Source: Methanosarcinales archaeon | GTDB taxonomy: Archaea; Halobacteriota; Methanosarcinia; Methanosarcinales; Methanocomedenaceae | Assembly (NCBI GenBank): GCA_014859725.1 | Contig: JACUTQ010000003.1 | Span: 1-46,131, forward strand | Direction: 5' to 3' | Length of the DNA stretch: 46,131 nt | Shown: positions 35,861 to 44,150 of the stretch, piece by piece | How the letters are laid out: every line of letters starts with the position of its first letter | Position numbering within the stretch: the stretch's first letter is position 1 | Program-made: the position numbers and the translations under genes | The notes under the pieces: model-generated | What the model was told of the DNA's origin: nothing | Seen by the model: the letters and a program-made list of their open reading frames with translations, nothing else | Database searches by the model: none

Positions 35861-36020
35861 GGTAATAGGTTGCCTCTGGATAATTTTTCACGATTTTTAG
35901 TAGAAAGCTTTTAATAAGAAATAAGGAAACGGCAAGTCCATACCTATTATATTTGTTTTGAAAAATAGTTATACTTTTATAGTATTTAGTAAGTAAGTGT
36001 GTGAAATTATCAGGAGGAAG
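35861..36020 (+). promoter_or_regulatory. gdhA leader with a conserved motif and predicted stem
   Basis: GGTAATAGGTTGCCT at 35861-35875 can pair with two later segments. TAATAGG (35863-35869) pairs with CCTATTA (35943-35949), and TTGCC (35870-35874) pairs with GGCAA (35931-35935). Together they make 12 base pairs with a 7-base bulge on the 3' side. A nearly identical first motif (14 of 15 bases) and the GGCAAGYCCA second motif recur at a like spacing before the nuoE gene at 39220-39296. A later dyad, ATACT/AGTAT at 35971-35985, and AGGAGG complete the leader. It may be a regulatory RNA or a pair of protein sites; the transcript start is not known. Confidence 0.5.
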
Positions 36021-36026
36021 AAAATT

Positions 36027-37271
36027 ATGGAGAATAATCCGTTTGAGATATCGCAGCGGCAGTTGGATGAGTGTGCAAGGATTCTCGAGTTAGAACCCAG
36101 TGTACAGGCAGTCCTTCGAGTACCGATGCGTGAACTGCACATGTCATTACACGTACGTATGGATGACGGCAAGGTCCGTGTATTTCCAGCCTACAGGGTT
36201 CAATATAATGATGCCAGAGGCCCAACAAAAGGTGGAATTCGATTCCATCCTGATGAGACCATTGACACTGTGAGAGCTCTTGCTGCCTGGATGACATGGA
36301 AGTGTGCACTGCTTGATCTGCCTCTTGGCGGAGGGAAAGGGGGAGTGATCTGTAATCCCAAGGAGATGTCTGATGCTGAACTGGAACGCTTAAGCCGGGC
36401 CTATATTCGGGGTTTATCCCAGTTTATCGGTCCGGATAAGGATATCCCTGCACCTGATGTCTATACAAATCCGTTAATCATGGCGGCCATGATGGATGAG
36501 TATTCAAAAATTCAGGGTAAGAATGTATTCGGTGTTATTACCGGTAAACCGCTATGTGTGGGTGGCAGCTGCGGGCGGCAGGATGCAACAGCCCGTGGCG
36601 GCTGGTATACTATTAGAGAAGCTTCCGATGAAATTGGACTGGACATTCAAAATGCCACCGTTGCCATCCAGGGCTATGGGAATGCAGGATATTATGCAGC
36701 ATCCCTTGGTAAATCCCTGTTTGGGTGCAAAATAGTGGCTGTCAGCGATAGCAAAGGTGGAATATTCAACAAGGAAGGACTTATTCCGGATGCAGTGTAT
36801 GAGCATAAAACCAAAACCGGTTCTGTAATCAATTTCCCGGATTCTGAACCCATTACTAATGAAGAACTCCTGGAGTTGGATGTTGATATACTTATTCCGG
36901 CAGCGCTGGAAAATATCATCACAGATAAGAATGCTCAGAACATCAAAGCCAAGATCGTCGCTGAGCTGGCTAACGGTCCCACCACGCCGGAAGCAGATGA
37001 CATCCTGTTTGAAAATGGTGTTCATCTGATACCTGATTTCCTCTGCAACGCCGGTGGAGTGACAGTATCCTACTTTGAGATGGTACAGAACCTGTATATG
37101 TACTACTGGGATGAGGATGAGGTTTACAGGCGTTTGGATAAGAAAATATCTGATTCATACCATTCCACATTGCATGCTTCCAAAAAATACAGCATTAATA
37201 TGCGTAAGGCTGCATATACGGTCGCTGTGGAACGTGTGGTTGAAGCAATGGAACATCGCTGTTGGGTTTAA
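36027..37271 (+). CDS. gdhA: Glutamate dehydrogenase, NAD(P)-dependent
   Basis: Interconverts glutamate and 2-oxoglutarate plus ammonia with NAD(P)H. The 414-residue, hexameric-type enzyme has the substrate-binding motif RVFPAYRVQYNDARGPTKGGIRFHP (about 50-75). The catalytic lysine loop is LPLGGGKGGVICNP near 97, and the coenzyme fold has VAIQGYGNAGYYAA near 211. DKDIPAPDVYTNP is also conserved. AGGAGG precedes the ATG at 36027. The gene faces a paralogous glutamate-synthase-like gene across a terminator and opens a nitrogen-assimilation island. Confidence 0.94.
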   Translation: MENNPFEISQRQLDECARILELEPSVQAVLRVPMRELHMSLHVRMDDGKVRVFPAYRVQYNDARGPTKGGIRFHPDETIDTVRALAAWMTWKCALLDLPLGGGKGGVICNPKEMSDAELERLSRAYIRGLSQFIGPDKDIPAPDVYTNPLIMAAMMDEYSKIQGKNVFGVITGKPLCVGGSCGRQDATARGGWYTIREASDEIGLDIQNATVAIQGYGNAGYYAASLGKSLFGCKIVAVSDSKGGIFNKEGLIPDAVYEHKTKTGSVINFPDSEPITNEELLELDVDILIPAALENIITDKNAQNIKAKIVAELANGPTTPEADDILFENGVHLIPDFLCNAGGVTVSYFEMVQNLYMYYWDEDEVYRRLDKKISDSYHSTLHASKKYSINMRKAAYTVAVERVVEAMEHRCWV

Positions 37272-37307
37272 TTCCCTAAACAAGGTTAAAAAGAAGAAAA
37301 TATGTGA

Positions 37308-37335
37308 GACGTTGCTTATGAAATTGAGCAACGTC
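37308..37335. terminator. Bidirectional terminator between gdhA and the glutamate-synthase-like gene
   Basis: GACGTTGCT (37308-37316) and AGCAACGTC (37327-37335) form a perfect 9-base-pair stem with a 10-base loop, between the ends of two convergent genes. Confidence 0.7.
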
Positions 37336-37351
37336 ATTTGAGTTATACTTG

Positions 37352-38959
37352 TTATGCCAGGATAGTCTCTGTTTGGTAGAGGATATCTTCCGCTTCTTGT
37401 CTGTAGGCATCCATCACATATGGTATACCTGATATTCTGGTAGCCTCTTCAGTAAGACTCATGAGGTCGTTTCTGGATATTGTGGACAAAGAGAAATTCC
37501 TGCTTCCTGCCATCAATTGTTGCAATCCTGTCCTGGTCTTCTGGCAGTAACTGTATATTCCAATAGCGCCCAGCGGGATGTCCTTGACATCACTGCCGTA
37601 CTTATCAAGTAGTTCCTCGTAGTGTACAAAGATTTCCTCTGGTCTGCGCCCGAATTCTGACACAGTCTTTGGCAGGTCATCTTCCTCGATCCATTTCGCA
37701 ATGTTCTTCCCCACCATACCAGGGATCATAAGTCCACGACCCATGCATACTGCTTTCACATCGGGGGCGCCCATTGCCAGAGCTTTGAATATCCCGTCCT
37801 CGCTTGAGAATCCTCCGGCCATTGCCAGATCAGGTACTCTCTTACCCCGAGCTTTTAGCTTCTCTGCAAACTCATGTACAAGGCTCTGGAGATAGAACGT
37901 GGGTATGCCCCATTCATTCATCATGGGCCAGGGGCTCATACCTGTGCCGCCTGGTGCACCATCAAAGGTGACAAGATCCAGTTTTGCTTCGGTCCCGTAT
38001 GCCAGCGCCATGGCAGTTTCCACCATTGAATATGCGCCAGTCTTAAGTGTAATCCGCTTGAATCCCAGATCACGCAGCCGGTCGATCTCTGCCATAAAGT
38101 CTTCTCTGGTAACGAATCCCAGGCGGGAATGTCGTTCAAATTCCCTTATAGCTCCGATCTTATAGGCTTCTTTGATATCGTGTGCTTCAGGATCAGGTGT
38201 AACTAAGTATCCCCTTGCCTTCAATTCTCTGGCTCTGTCAATATCTTTAACCTTGATCTCGCCGCCTATGCATTTTGCACCCTGGCCCCATTTGAGCTCA
38301 ATGGTATCCAGATCGTGTTTACTGCTTACATATTCGGCTACACCCAGTCTGGTGTCTTCTACATTCATCTGGACCAGGATCTCGCCATAACCCTCATGGA
38401 ATTTTCTGTAGGTATTGATCCTTCTATCCATCTCAGGGGATTTGTTGATCTTGCCCTGGGAATTTAGTTCCAGTTCAGGATCAACGCCGCAGACGTTCTC
38501 TCCGCAGACCAGGGTAATGCCCGAGATGGCCGCACCTATGGCAAAATGTTCCCAGTTCTTTCGTGCAATATCTGTGGAGCCCAGGGCACCCGTGAATATG
38601 GGCAGTTTCATCTTGACCTTATGGTTCCAACCGTATTCGGTCTCGGTATCGACATTCGGAAATATGGCAGTGTCGGGCCCCGGCATCACATCGATCGGGA
38701 GTCCGTACGCACCCACTGCATATCCCTGTATGTTCAGGTGGGAATAGTCTACCGGGTAATTTTTATCGGCTCCTGCCGTACTTTCGCCAAAGGGTCCGGG
38801 GTATAATACTTCCCTGCCCCTGAATGTGGCTTTAAATATCTCGCAGTTGCCTCTGCACCCGTCTACGCACCGGGTACAGATTCCGGAAACCGGAGCCACA
38901 CTCCTAGAGCGGTTAGAGGTTCCGGTAGCTTCATTTGCATTTGGTATTCTAAGATTCAC
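37352..38959 (-). CDS. FMN-binding glutamate-synthase-like protein (paralogue 1)
   Basis: A 535-residue protein of the FMN-binding glutamate synthase (GltB central domain) family. The N-terminus carries four cysteines at residues 28, 31, 35 and 39 (CX2CX3CX3C) that could hold an iron-sulfur cluster. The FMN barrel shows ELKWGQGAKCIGGEIK, LVTFDGAPGGTGMSPWPMMNEWG and CMGRGLMIPG. It lacks the N-terminal glutaminase and the GXGXG domain of bacterial GltB, and no such genes or gltD lie nearby. It runs divergently from the nuoEFG-like genes, with a regulatory region of 417 bases between. The product may be a glutamate synthase subunit or a different flavin-dependent oxidoreductase. Confidence 0.8.
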   Translation of the reverse strand: MNLRIPNANEATGTSNRSRSVAPVSGICTRCVDGCRGNCEIFKATFRGREVLYPGPFGESTAGADKNYPVDYSHLNIQGYAVGAYGLPIDVMPGPDTAIFPNVDTETEYGWNHKVKMKLPIFTGALGSTDIARKNWEHFAIGAAISGITLVCGENVCGVDPELELNSQGKINKSPEMDRRINTYRKFHEGYGEILVQMNVEDTRLGVAEYVSSKHDLDTIELKWGQGAKCIGGEIKVKDIDRARELKARGYLVTPDPEAHDIKEAYKIGAIREFERHSRLGFVTREDFMAEIDRLRDLGFKRITLKTGAYSMVETAMALAYGTEAKLDLVTFDGAPGGTGMSPWPMMNEWGIPTFYLQSLVHEFAEKLKARGKRVPDLAMAGGFSSEDGIFKALAMGAPDVKAVCMGRGLMIPGMVGKNIAKWIEEDDLPKTVSEFGRRPEEIFVHYEELLDKYGSDVKDIPLGAIGIYSYCQKTRTGLQQLMAGSRNFSLSTISRNDLMSLTEEATRISGIPYVMDAYRQEAEDILYQTETILA

Positions 38960-39376
38960 GATTTAGCCTCTTGGTTTTTAGGCAGCTAGTGATGGCTACA
39001 GTAACACTTTTCCTGAAATGTAACCCCCTGATAAAAAAGGTATGATTTCTGGAGTTTTCCAGGTATTAGATGTGTTGGCAAAATGAATCTGGAGGGGTTA
39101 TATTTCAGGTAAGTATTCTGTCGACCGCCAATAGGCAACCGGTAGATTACTATCTAACTATACTATAAATAATTATCCCTAACTTGGGTGTAAATGAATA
39201 AATTTTTTATGTGATTGTGGGTAAAAGGTTGCCTTTAATAGGGTTAACTTTAAATATAATATAGTAAGAAAGTGGCGTATGGCGTTGGCAAGCCCACAAA
39301 AAAATTGTTTAACCTATGTTAAAAAATTTTGAATTTGAATAAATCTGGAGAATTATATGAAAACAGGAGGTATTAG
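38960..39376. promoter_or_regulatory. Divergent regulatory region between glutamate-synthase-like and nuoE-like genes
   Basis: This stretch holds a nearly perfect 16-base inverted repeat, CCTGAAATGTAACCCC (39012-39027) and GGGGTTATATTTCAGG (39094-39109), with a nested CTGGA/TCCAG hairpin at 39049-39062. A GGTTGCC core occurs on the minus strand at 39133-39139, and GGTAAAAGGTTGCCT on the plus strand at 39220-39234, followed by GGCAAGCCCA (39287-39296). An AT-rich TATA-like core (39160-39178) could serve both directions. A TTTAAC/GTTAAA hairpin (39308-39323) and AGGAGG (39365-39370) precede nuoE. The region is dense in structure and probably holds shared regulatory sites. Confidence 0.55.
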
Positions 39377-39832
39377 ATGACGGATAGCGAATCCAAACTT
39401 TGTTCAATAGTAGACAAATATAATGCTGAACAAGGTTCGCTGATCTCCATATTACAGGATATCCAGGCAGAATATCAGTTTTTGCCCCAGGAAGCCCTGA
39501 AATATGTGGCAAACAGATTGAATATACCTGGAGTTCAGGTATATGGAGCAGCTACCTTTTTTAAGGCATTCAGCTTGAAACCCAAAGGCAGGCAGCAGAT
39601 ACATGTGTGTATGGGTACGGCCTGCCACGTGAGGGGGTCACAGATCGTGCTGGAAGAACTTGAACGCGAACTGGGTATTAATGCCGGAGATACAACATCG
39701 GACCGAGAATATACGCTTGAAAAAGTCAACTGCGTGGGAGCATGTGCTCTGGGTCCGGTTGTAGTTGAGAACGAGACATATCACGGACAGATGACCCCTA
39801 TCAAGATCGAAGGTCTGTTCAACGGTAAATAG
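39377..39832 (+). CDS. NuoE / HydC-like [2Fe-2S] subunit
   Basis: A 151-residue thioredoxin-fold protein with the four cysteines that bind a [2Fe-2S] cluster. They are two in VCMGTACHVRGS (about residues 76 and 81) and two in NCVGACALGPVV (about 117 and 121). It is homologous to NuoE of complex I and HydC/HndA of NAD-linked hydrogenases. AGGAGG stands six bases before the ATG. It is the first gene of a run with NuoF-like and NuoG-like genes and a glutamate-synthase-like gene, so it likely carries electrons within that complex. No hydrogenase subunit is near. Confidence 0.88.
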   Translation: MTDSESKLCSIVDKYNAEQGSLISILQDIQAEYQFLPQEALKYVANRLNIPGVQVYGAATFFKAFSLKPKGRQQIHVCMGTACHVRGSQIVLEELERELGINAGDTTSDREYTLEKVNCVGACALGPVVVENETYHGQMTPIKIEGLFNGK

Positions 39833-39850
39833 GTCTGAAGGTGAATTAAT

Positions 39851-41701
39851 TTGAAGCTAACTTCAATTGAGGAACTTGAGGATCTGCATCAGCAAATACT
39901 GGCAGGTAAAGATCCTGATAAGCAGTGCATTGCAGTATGCGGTGGACCTGGATGTCTGGCAAAACAATGCACTGAGGTCAGGGATGCTTTTGAAAAAGAG
40001 ATTCTGGACAAAGGTCTAACTGACAAAGTGGATCTAAGGACTACCGGATGTCACGGATATTGTGAAGCAGGACCTATTGCCCTGATATTCCCGGATGAGA
40101 TATTCTATCAGAAATTGACAGTCCAGGATGTCGCTGAAATAATTGATACTACGATAACCAGTGGTAAAGTGGTTGACAGACTGCTCTTTAAAGATGCCCT
40201 GACCGGTCAGTCAATTATAAATGAAAAAGATATCCCGTTCTATAAAAAGCAAACACAGCATCTCCTGGGTAATAACAAAAAGATCGATCCCCACAGCCTG
40301 GAAGACTATCTTGCTAATGGTGGATACTCAGCTCTTACTAAAATGCTGGGCAAAATGGGACCACTGGACGTACTTAATGAGATCAAACGATCAGGTCTTC
40401 GGGGTAGAGGTGGCGGTGGTTTCTCTACAGGACGAAAATGGGAGTCAACCCGAAATGCTAAAGAAGAGATCAAATATGTCATATGCAACGCTGATGAAGG
40501 TGATCCCGGTGCTTTTATGGACCGCAGTATCCTTGAGGGCAACCCCCACAGCGTACTTGAGGGCATGATTATTGCAGCGTATGCCATTGGATCCAATGAA
40601 GGGTATATCTATGTGAGGAATGAATACCCGCTGGCACTGCAGAATATTATTATAGCTATTGAACAGGCTAAACAATACGGAATACTGGGTTCCAACATTT
40701 TGAATTCAGGATTCAGTTTTGATGTTAATGTAAACCGCGGTGGCGGCGCCTTCATATGCGGTGAGTCAACAGCCCTTATGGCCTCACTGGAAGGTAAGCC
40801 AGGTGAACCCAGAGCCAAGTATATCCACACCTCTGATATGGGACTGTGGGATCGCCCTTCCAATTTGAACAATGTGGAAACCCTGGCCAATGTGCCCCTG
40901 ATCATAAACAAAGGGGCAGACTGGTATTCAGGTATAGGCACCGATTCCAGTAAGGGTACCAAAGTGTTCAGCCTAGTAGGCAAGATCAACAATACCGGAC
41001 TGGTGGAAGTGCCAATGGGCAGGACCCTGCGTGAGATCATCTATGATATCGGCGGCGGCATCCCCAATGGTAAGTCCTTCAAGGCGGTACAGACCGGGGG
41101 GCCCAGTGGTGGTTGTATCCCTGAAAGCCTGATCGATCTGCCAGTTGATTACGACCGGTTGACAGAAGTCGGTTCAATGATGGGATCAGGCGGTATGATC
41201 GTGATGGACGAGGATACCTGCATGGTGGACCTGGCCAAATATTTCGTCAACTTCCTGGAAGAAGAATCATGCGGTAAATGTGTACCCTGCAGGGAAGGAC
41301 TGCTGCGTCTGGGTGAGCTGCTCACAGACATTACCGAAGGAAAGGGCAGGATGGAAGACCTGGAACTTATCGAGGATCTCTCAGAGGTAATGAGGGATGC
41401 AGCACTGTGCGGTCTGGGCAAGACAGCACCTAATCCTGTTATGTCCACATTGAAATATTTCAGGGACGAGTACGAAGCTCATATCAGGGACGGTGTGTGT
41501 CAGGCAGGCGTATGCGAGGAACTGATCACATACAAGATCGATCCTGAAAAGTGCAATGGCTGCGGTCTATGCCTGAAGCATTGTCCGTCAGATGCCATAT
41601 CAGGAGAAAAGAAACAGCCCCATGTGCTGGATACTGAAAAATGCATCAAATGCGACATGTGCTATGAAGTATGCAGGTTTGATGCTGTGGGAAAGAAGTG
41701 A
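39851..41701 (+). CDS. NuoF / HydB-like flavoprotein with extra ferredoxin domains
   Basis: A 616-residue NADH-binding, FMN-containing subunit. In order it has: a thioredoxin-like [2Fe-2S] domain (Cys30, Cys35, Cys67 and Cys71), the FMN/NAD domain (GLRGRGGGGFSTGRKW at 182-197, CNADEGDPGAF at 212-222), an SLBB-type region, a [4Fe-4S] site (ESCGKCVPCREG with a later C near 519), and a C-terminal 2x[4Fe-4S] ferredoxin (CNGCGLCLKHCP and CIKCDMCYEVC). This domain order matches HydB/HndC of electron-bifurcating hydrogenases more closely than complex I NuoF. It may read NADH to drive a partner enzyme. The probable partner, from context, is the glutamate-synthase-like protein. Confidence 0.9.
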   Translation: MKLTSIEELEDLHQQILAGKDPDKQCIAVCGGPGCLAKQCTEVRDAFEKEILDKGLTDKVDLRTTGCHGYCEAGPIALIFPDEIFYQKLTVQDVAEIIDTTITSGKVVDRLLFKDALTGQSIINEKDIPFYKKQTQHLLGNNKKIDPHSLEDYLANGGYSALTKMLGKMGPLDVLNEIKRSGLRGRGGGGFSTGRKWESTRNAKEEIKYVICNADEGDPGAFMDRSILEGNPHSVLEGMIIAAYAIGSNEGYIYVRNEYPLALQNIIIAIEQAKQYGILGSNILNSGFSFDVNVNRGGGAFICGESTALMASLEGKPGEPRAKYIHTSDMGLWDRPSNLNNVETLANVPLIINKGADWYSGIGTDSSKGTKVFSLVGKINNTGLVEVPMGRTLREIIYDIGGGIPNGKSFKAVQTGGPSGGCIPESLIDLPVDYDRLTEVGSMMGSGGMIVMDEDTCMVDLAKYFVNFLEEESCGKCVPCREGLLRLGELLTDITEGKGRMEDLELIEDLSEVMRDAALCGLGKTAPNPVMSTLKYFRDEYEAHIRDGVCQAGVCEELITYKIDPEKCNGCGLCLKHCPSDAISGEKKQPHVLDTEKCIKCDMCYEVCRFDAVGKK

Positions 41702-41705
41702 TATC

Positions 41706-42407
41706 ATGTCAGAAAAGAGAGGCCAGATGGTCAAGTTCATGTTAAACGGTGCAGAAGTGCAGGCTGATCCCAACTGGAACCTGCTGGAAGCAGTACGGTT
41801 CTATGGAATAGACATCCCCACATTGTGCTATAATGAAGGGCTTACTCCCTATGGTTCATGCAGGCTCTGTGTGGTGGAGGTCGGCGGCGGGGACAGGACC
41901 AAACTGGTCACCTCATGCATGCATCCTGTGGAAGAAGGGCTGGAGGTACGCACCCACAGCAAACGGGTGATAAAGACCAGGAAAATGATAATGGAACTGC
42001 TGGTTGCCCGCTGTCCCAGCTCAAAGACGCTGCAGGATATGGCTTCCAGGCTTGAATTACAGGAGGTCAGGTTCACACCCTTAAACGACGACTGCATACT
42101 GTGCGGCCTGTGCGTGCGCATGTGCGAGGAACAGATGGTGGCCAGAGCCATAGGGTTTGCCGGCAGGGGTGTTGACAGATACATCACTACGCCTTTTGAT
42201 ATGAACTCAGAGGAATGCCGCAAATGTGGTGCATGTATGCATATCTGTCCGGTCTGTGAACTTAGGTGCCAGGGACCCCAGGCAGAGACCGTACTGTGCA
42301 GCGGGTGTCTCAACACCGAACCGGTATGCGCCAATACCTATGATGATGCCATGTGTTTCATGGTTCCGTGCCTGTCATGTGTGAAAAGACCAGAGGATGT
42401 GAAATGA
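41706..42407 (+). CDS. NuoG / HydA-N-terminal-like iron-sulfur protein
   Basis: A 233-residue protein that resembles the N-terminal part of NuoG/HydA. It has a plant-type [2Fe-2S] domain (CYNEGLTPYGSCRLC near 39-53, with SCMHP near 69) and a 2x[4Fe-4S] part (CILCGLCVRMC near 122, CRKCGACMHIC near 166). The usual histidine-bearing HxxxCxxC site between them is absent, since ELLVARCPSSKTL takes its place. A C-terminal tail has about eight more cysteines (CELRC, VLCSGC, PVCANTYDDAMC and PCLSC) without a hydrogenase domain. The start at 41706 lies just past the preceding stop. The electron exit is probably here. Confidence 0.82.
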   Translation: MSEKRGQMVKFMLNGAEVQADPNWNLLEAVRFYGIDIPTLCYNEGLTPYGSCRLCVVEVGGGDRTKLVTSCMHPVEEGLEVRTHSKRVIKTRKMIMELLVARCPSSKTLQDMASRLELQEVRFTPLNDDCILCGLCVRMCEEQMVARAIGFAGRGVDRYITTPFDMNSEECRKCGACMHICPVCELRCQGPQAETVLCSGCLNTEPVCANTYDDAMCFMVPCLSCVKRPEDVK

Positions 42408-42472
42408 GAATTGAATCAAATTATTGAATTTAAATAAATTGAAGAAAGTTATAAAATATTTGGAGGATCAAA

Positions 42473-44053
42473 ATGTCATTGACAAGAATAAATGCGACAG
42501 CGGCTACGCTGACAAAGAACAGAACAGAGGGATCGGTAAGTCCCTTAAGTGGCATGTGCGTTACCTGTGTAGACGGGTGTATCGGCATGTGCGAGATCGG
42601 TAAGTCTGCATACCGGGGCTCGGAGGTAATTTACCCCCAGCCCTACGGGATCACTACTTCGGCTTCTGAAAAGGACTATCCAATAGATCTGAGCCATTTC
42701 ACCATCCTGGGGACCGCAGTAGGGGCTCATGGAATTGAGGCAAACAGCGAAGTTGCCATTTTCCCGAACGTGAACCTTGAGGTGGCAATCGGCAAGGATA
42801 AGAACATTAAACTGAGACTGCCGTTCATCATTCCAGGTCTTGGCAGCACAGCAGTTGCCAGCAATAACTGGGACGGACTTGCCATTGGTTCTGCCATGGC
42901 AGGCATACCTCTGACAATTGGCGAAAATGTGTGCGGTATGGACCCTGACTCTGTCATAGAGAATGGAAGGGTGGTGCATTCACCTGACCTTGCCAGCAGG
43001 GTCAAACTGTACAAGGACTGGCAGCGGGACGGATACGGTGACATCATTCTTCAGGCCAATGTGGAGGATACGGGCCTGGGCGTCCAGGAGTATGGTCTGG
43101 AAAAACTGGGTGTGGAGACCGTTGAACTGAAATGGGGCCAGGGAGCCAAGGATATTGGCGGCGAGGTAAAGCTCAATACCCTGGATCGGGCACAGCTGCT
43201 GCGCAGACGTGGGTATGTTGTATTGCCTGATCCAATGGATCCTGACGTTATTGCTGCTTTCAATACTGGCAGTTTCCATGAGTTCGAGAGGCACAGCCGG
43301 ATCGGCATGGTGACAGAGGAAGGATTCATGAGCCGTGTAAAGGAACTGAGAGATGCCGGTGCCAAGCACGTGTTCCTAAAGACCGGTGCATACAGGCCGG
43401 CAGACCTGGCCAGGGCAGTGAAGTATGCCAGCAAGGCTGAACTTGACCTGCTTACCGTGGACGGTGCCGGCGGCGGTACAGGTATGAGTCCCTGGAGAAT
43501 GATGAACGAATGGGGTATGCCCCAGGTTGAGATCTACTCACTGCTGTACCAGTATCTGAAGAAGCTGGACGATCGCGGCGAGTATGTGCCCGACGTAGCT
43601 GTAGCAGGCGGTATTACCCTTGAGGACCAGGTCGTGAAGGCACTGGCTCTGGGAGCACCGTACTTCAAGCTAGTCGGTATGGCCAGGGCACCCCTGGCAG
43701 CGGCCATGGTTGGCAAGACCATTGGCAGTAAGATCAATGAGGGACGCGTACCTGTGTATATCAGCAGGTTCGGCAAATCTGTTGATGAGATATTCATATC
43801 AGCTCCTGAACTGAAGAAGATGTATAATGGCAGATATGACGGGATCCCGCCAGGTGCTATAGGTGTGTACACGTACTTCCAGAGGCTTGCTCAGGGTATG
43901 CGTCAGATGATGACAGGCAACAGGAAGTTCGCTCTGCAATATATTGAAAGAGACGATATTGCAGCCCTTACCAGAGAAGCGGCTGAGGTTTCCGGCATCT
44001 CCCATGTGATGGATGTGGACAAGGACGAAGTGGAAACGATCCTGAATTCCTGA
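42473..44053 (+). CDS. FMN-binding glutamate-synthase-like protein (paralogue 2)
   Basis: A 526-residue paralogue of the minus-strand gene at 37352-38959. It has the same four cysteines (29, 32, 36 and 40) and the same FMN-barrel landmarks (ELKWGQGAKDIGGEVK, TVDGAGGGTGMSPWRMMNEWG). It differs at the substrate loop (VGMARAPLAA in place of VCMGRGLMIPG). It follows the NuoG-like gene by 65 bases with GGAGG ahead of the ATG, so it may share that transcript, although a TTATAAAATA stretch at about 42449 could be a promoter. No glutaminase domain is present. Together with NuoEFG-like proteins it may form an NADH-linked glutamate synthase or an unrelated flavin oxidoreductase. Confidence 0.8.
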   Translation: MSLTRINATAATLTKNRTEGSVSPLSGMCVTCVDGCIGMCEIGKSAYRGSEVIYPQPYGITTSASEKDYPIDLSHFTILGTAVGAHGIEANSEVAIFPNVNLEVAIGKDKNIKLRLPFIIPGLGSTAVASNNWDGLAIGSAMAGIPLTIGENVCGMDPDSVIENGRVVHSPDLASRVKLYKDWQRDGYGDIILQANVEDTGLGVQEYGLEKLGVETVELKWGQGAKDIGGEVKLNTLDRAQLLRRRGYVVLPDPMDPDVIAAFNTGSFHEFERHSRIGMVTEEGFMSRVKELRDAGAKHVFLKTGAYRPADLARAVKYASKAELDLLTVDGAGGGTGMSPWRMMNEWGMPQVEIYSLLYQYLKKLDDRGEYVPDVAVAGGITLEDQVVKALALGAPYFKLVGMARAPLAAAMVGKTIGSKINEGRVPVYISRFGKSVDEIFISAPELKKMYNGRYDGIPPGAIGVYTYFQRLAQGMRQMMTGNRKFALQYIERDDIAALTREAAEVSGISHVMDVDKDEVETILNS

Positions 44054-44069
44054 ATCGGATAGTTACTTT

Positions 44070-44107
44070 GACCGGGGGTTTTCCCGGTCGGCTTTTTTTT
44101 TATTTTT
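44070..44107 (+). terminator. Terminator after the second glutamate-synthase-like gene
   Basis: GACCGGG (44070-44076) and CCCGGTC (44083-44089) form a perfect 7-base-pair stem, followed by GGC and a long T-run broken by one A. Confidence 0.8.
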
Positions 44108-44150
44108 TAATGCTATTTTAAAGACCTTAATGACCTTTTGGTTCATATCA

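Noticed and set aside
39377-42407. Complex I or an NAD-linked [FeFe] hydrogenase
   Set aside because: No membrane subunits, no NuoB/C/D and no hydrogenase H-cluster domain are present; the NuoG-like subunit ends after its Cys-rich tail.
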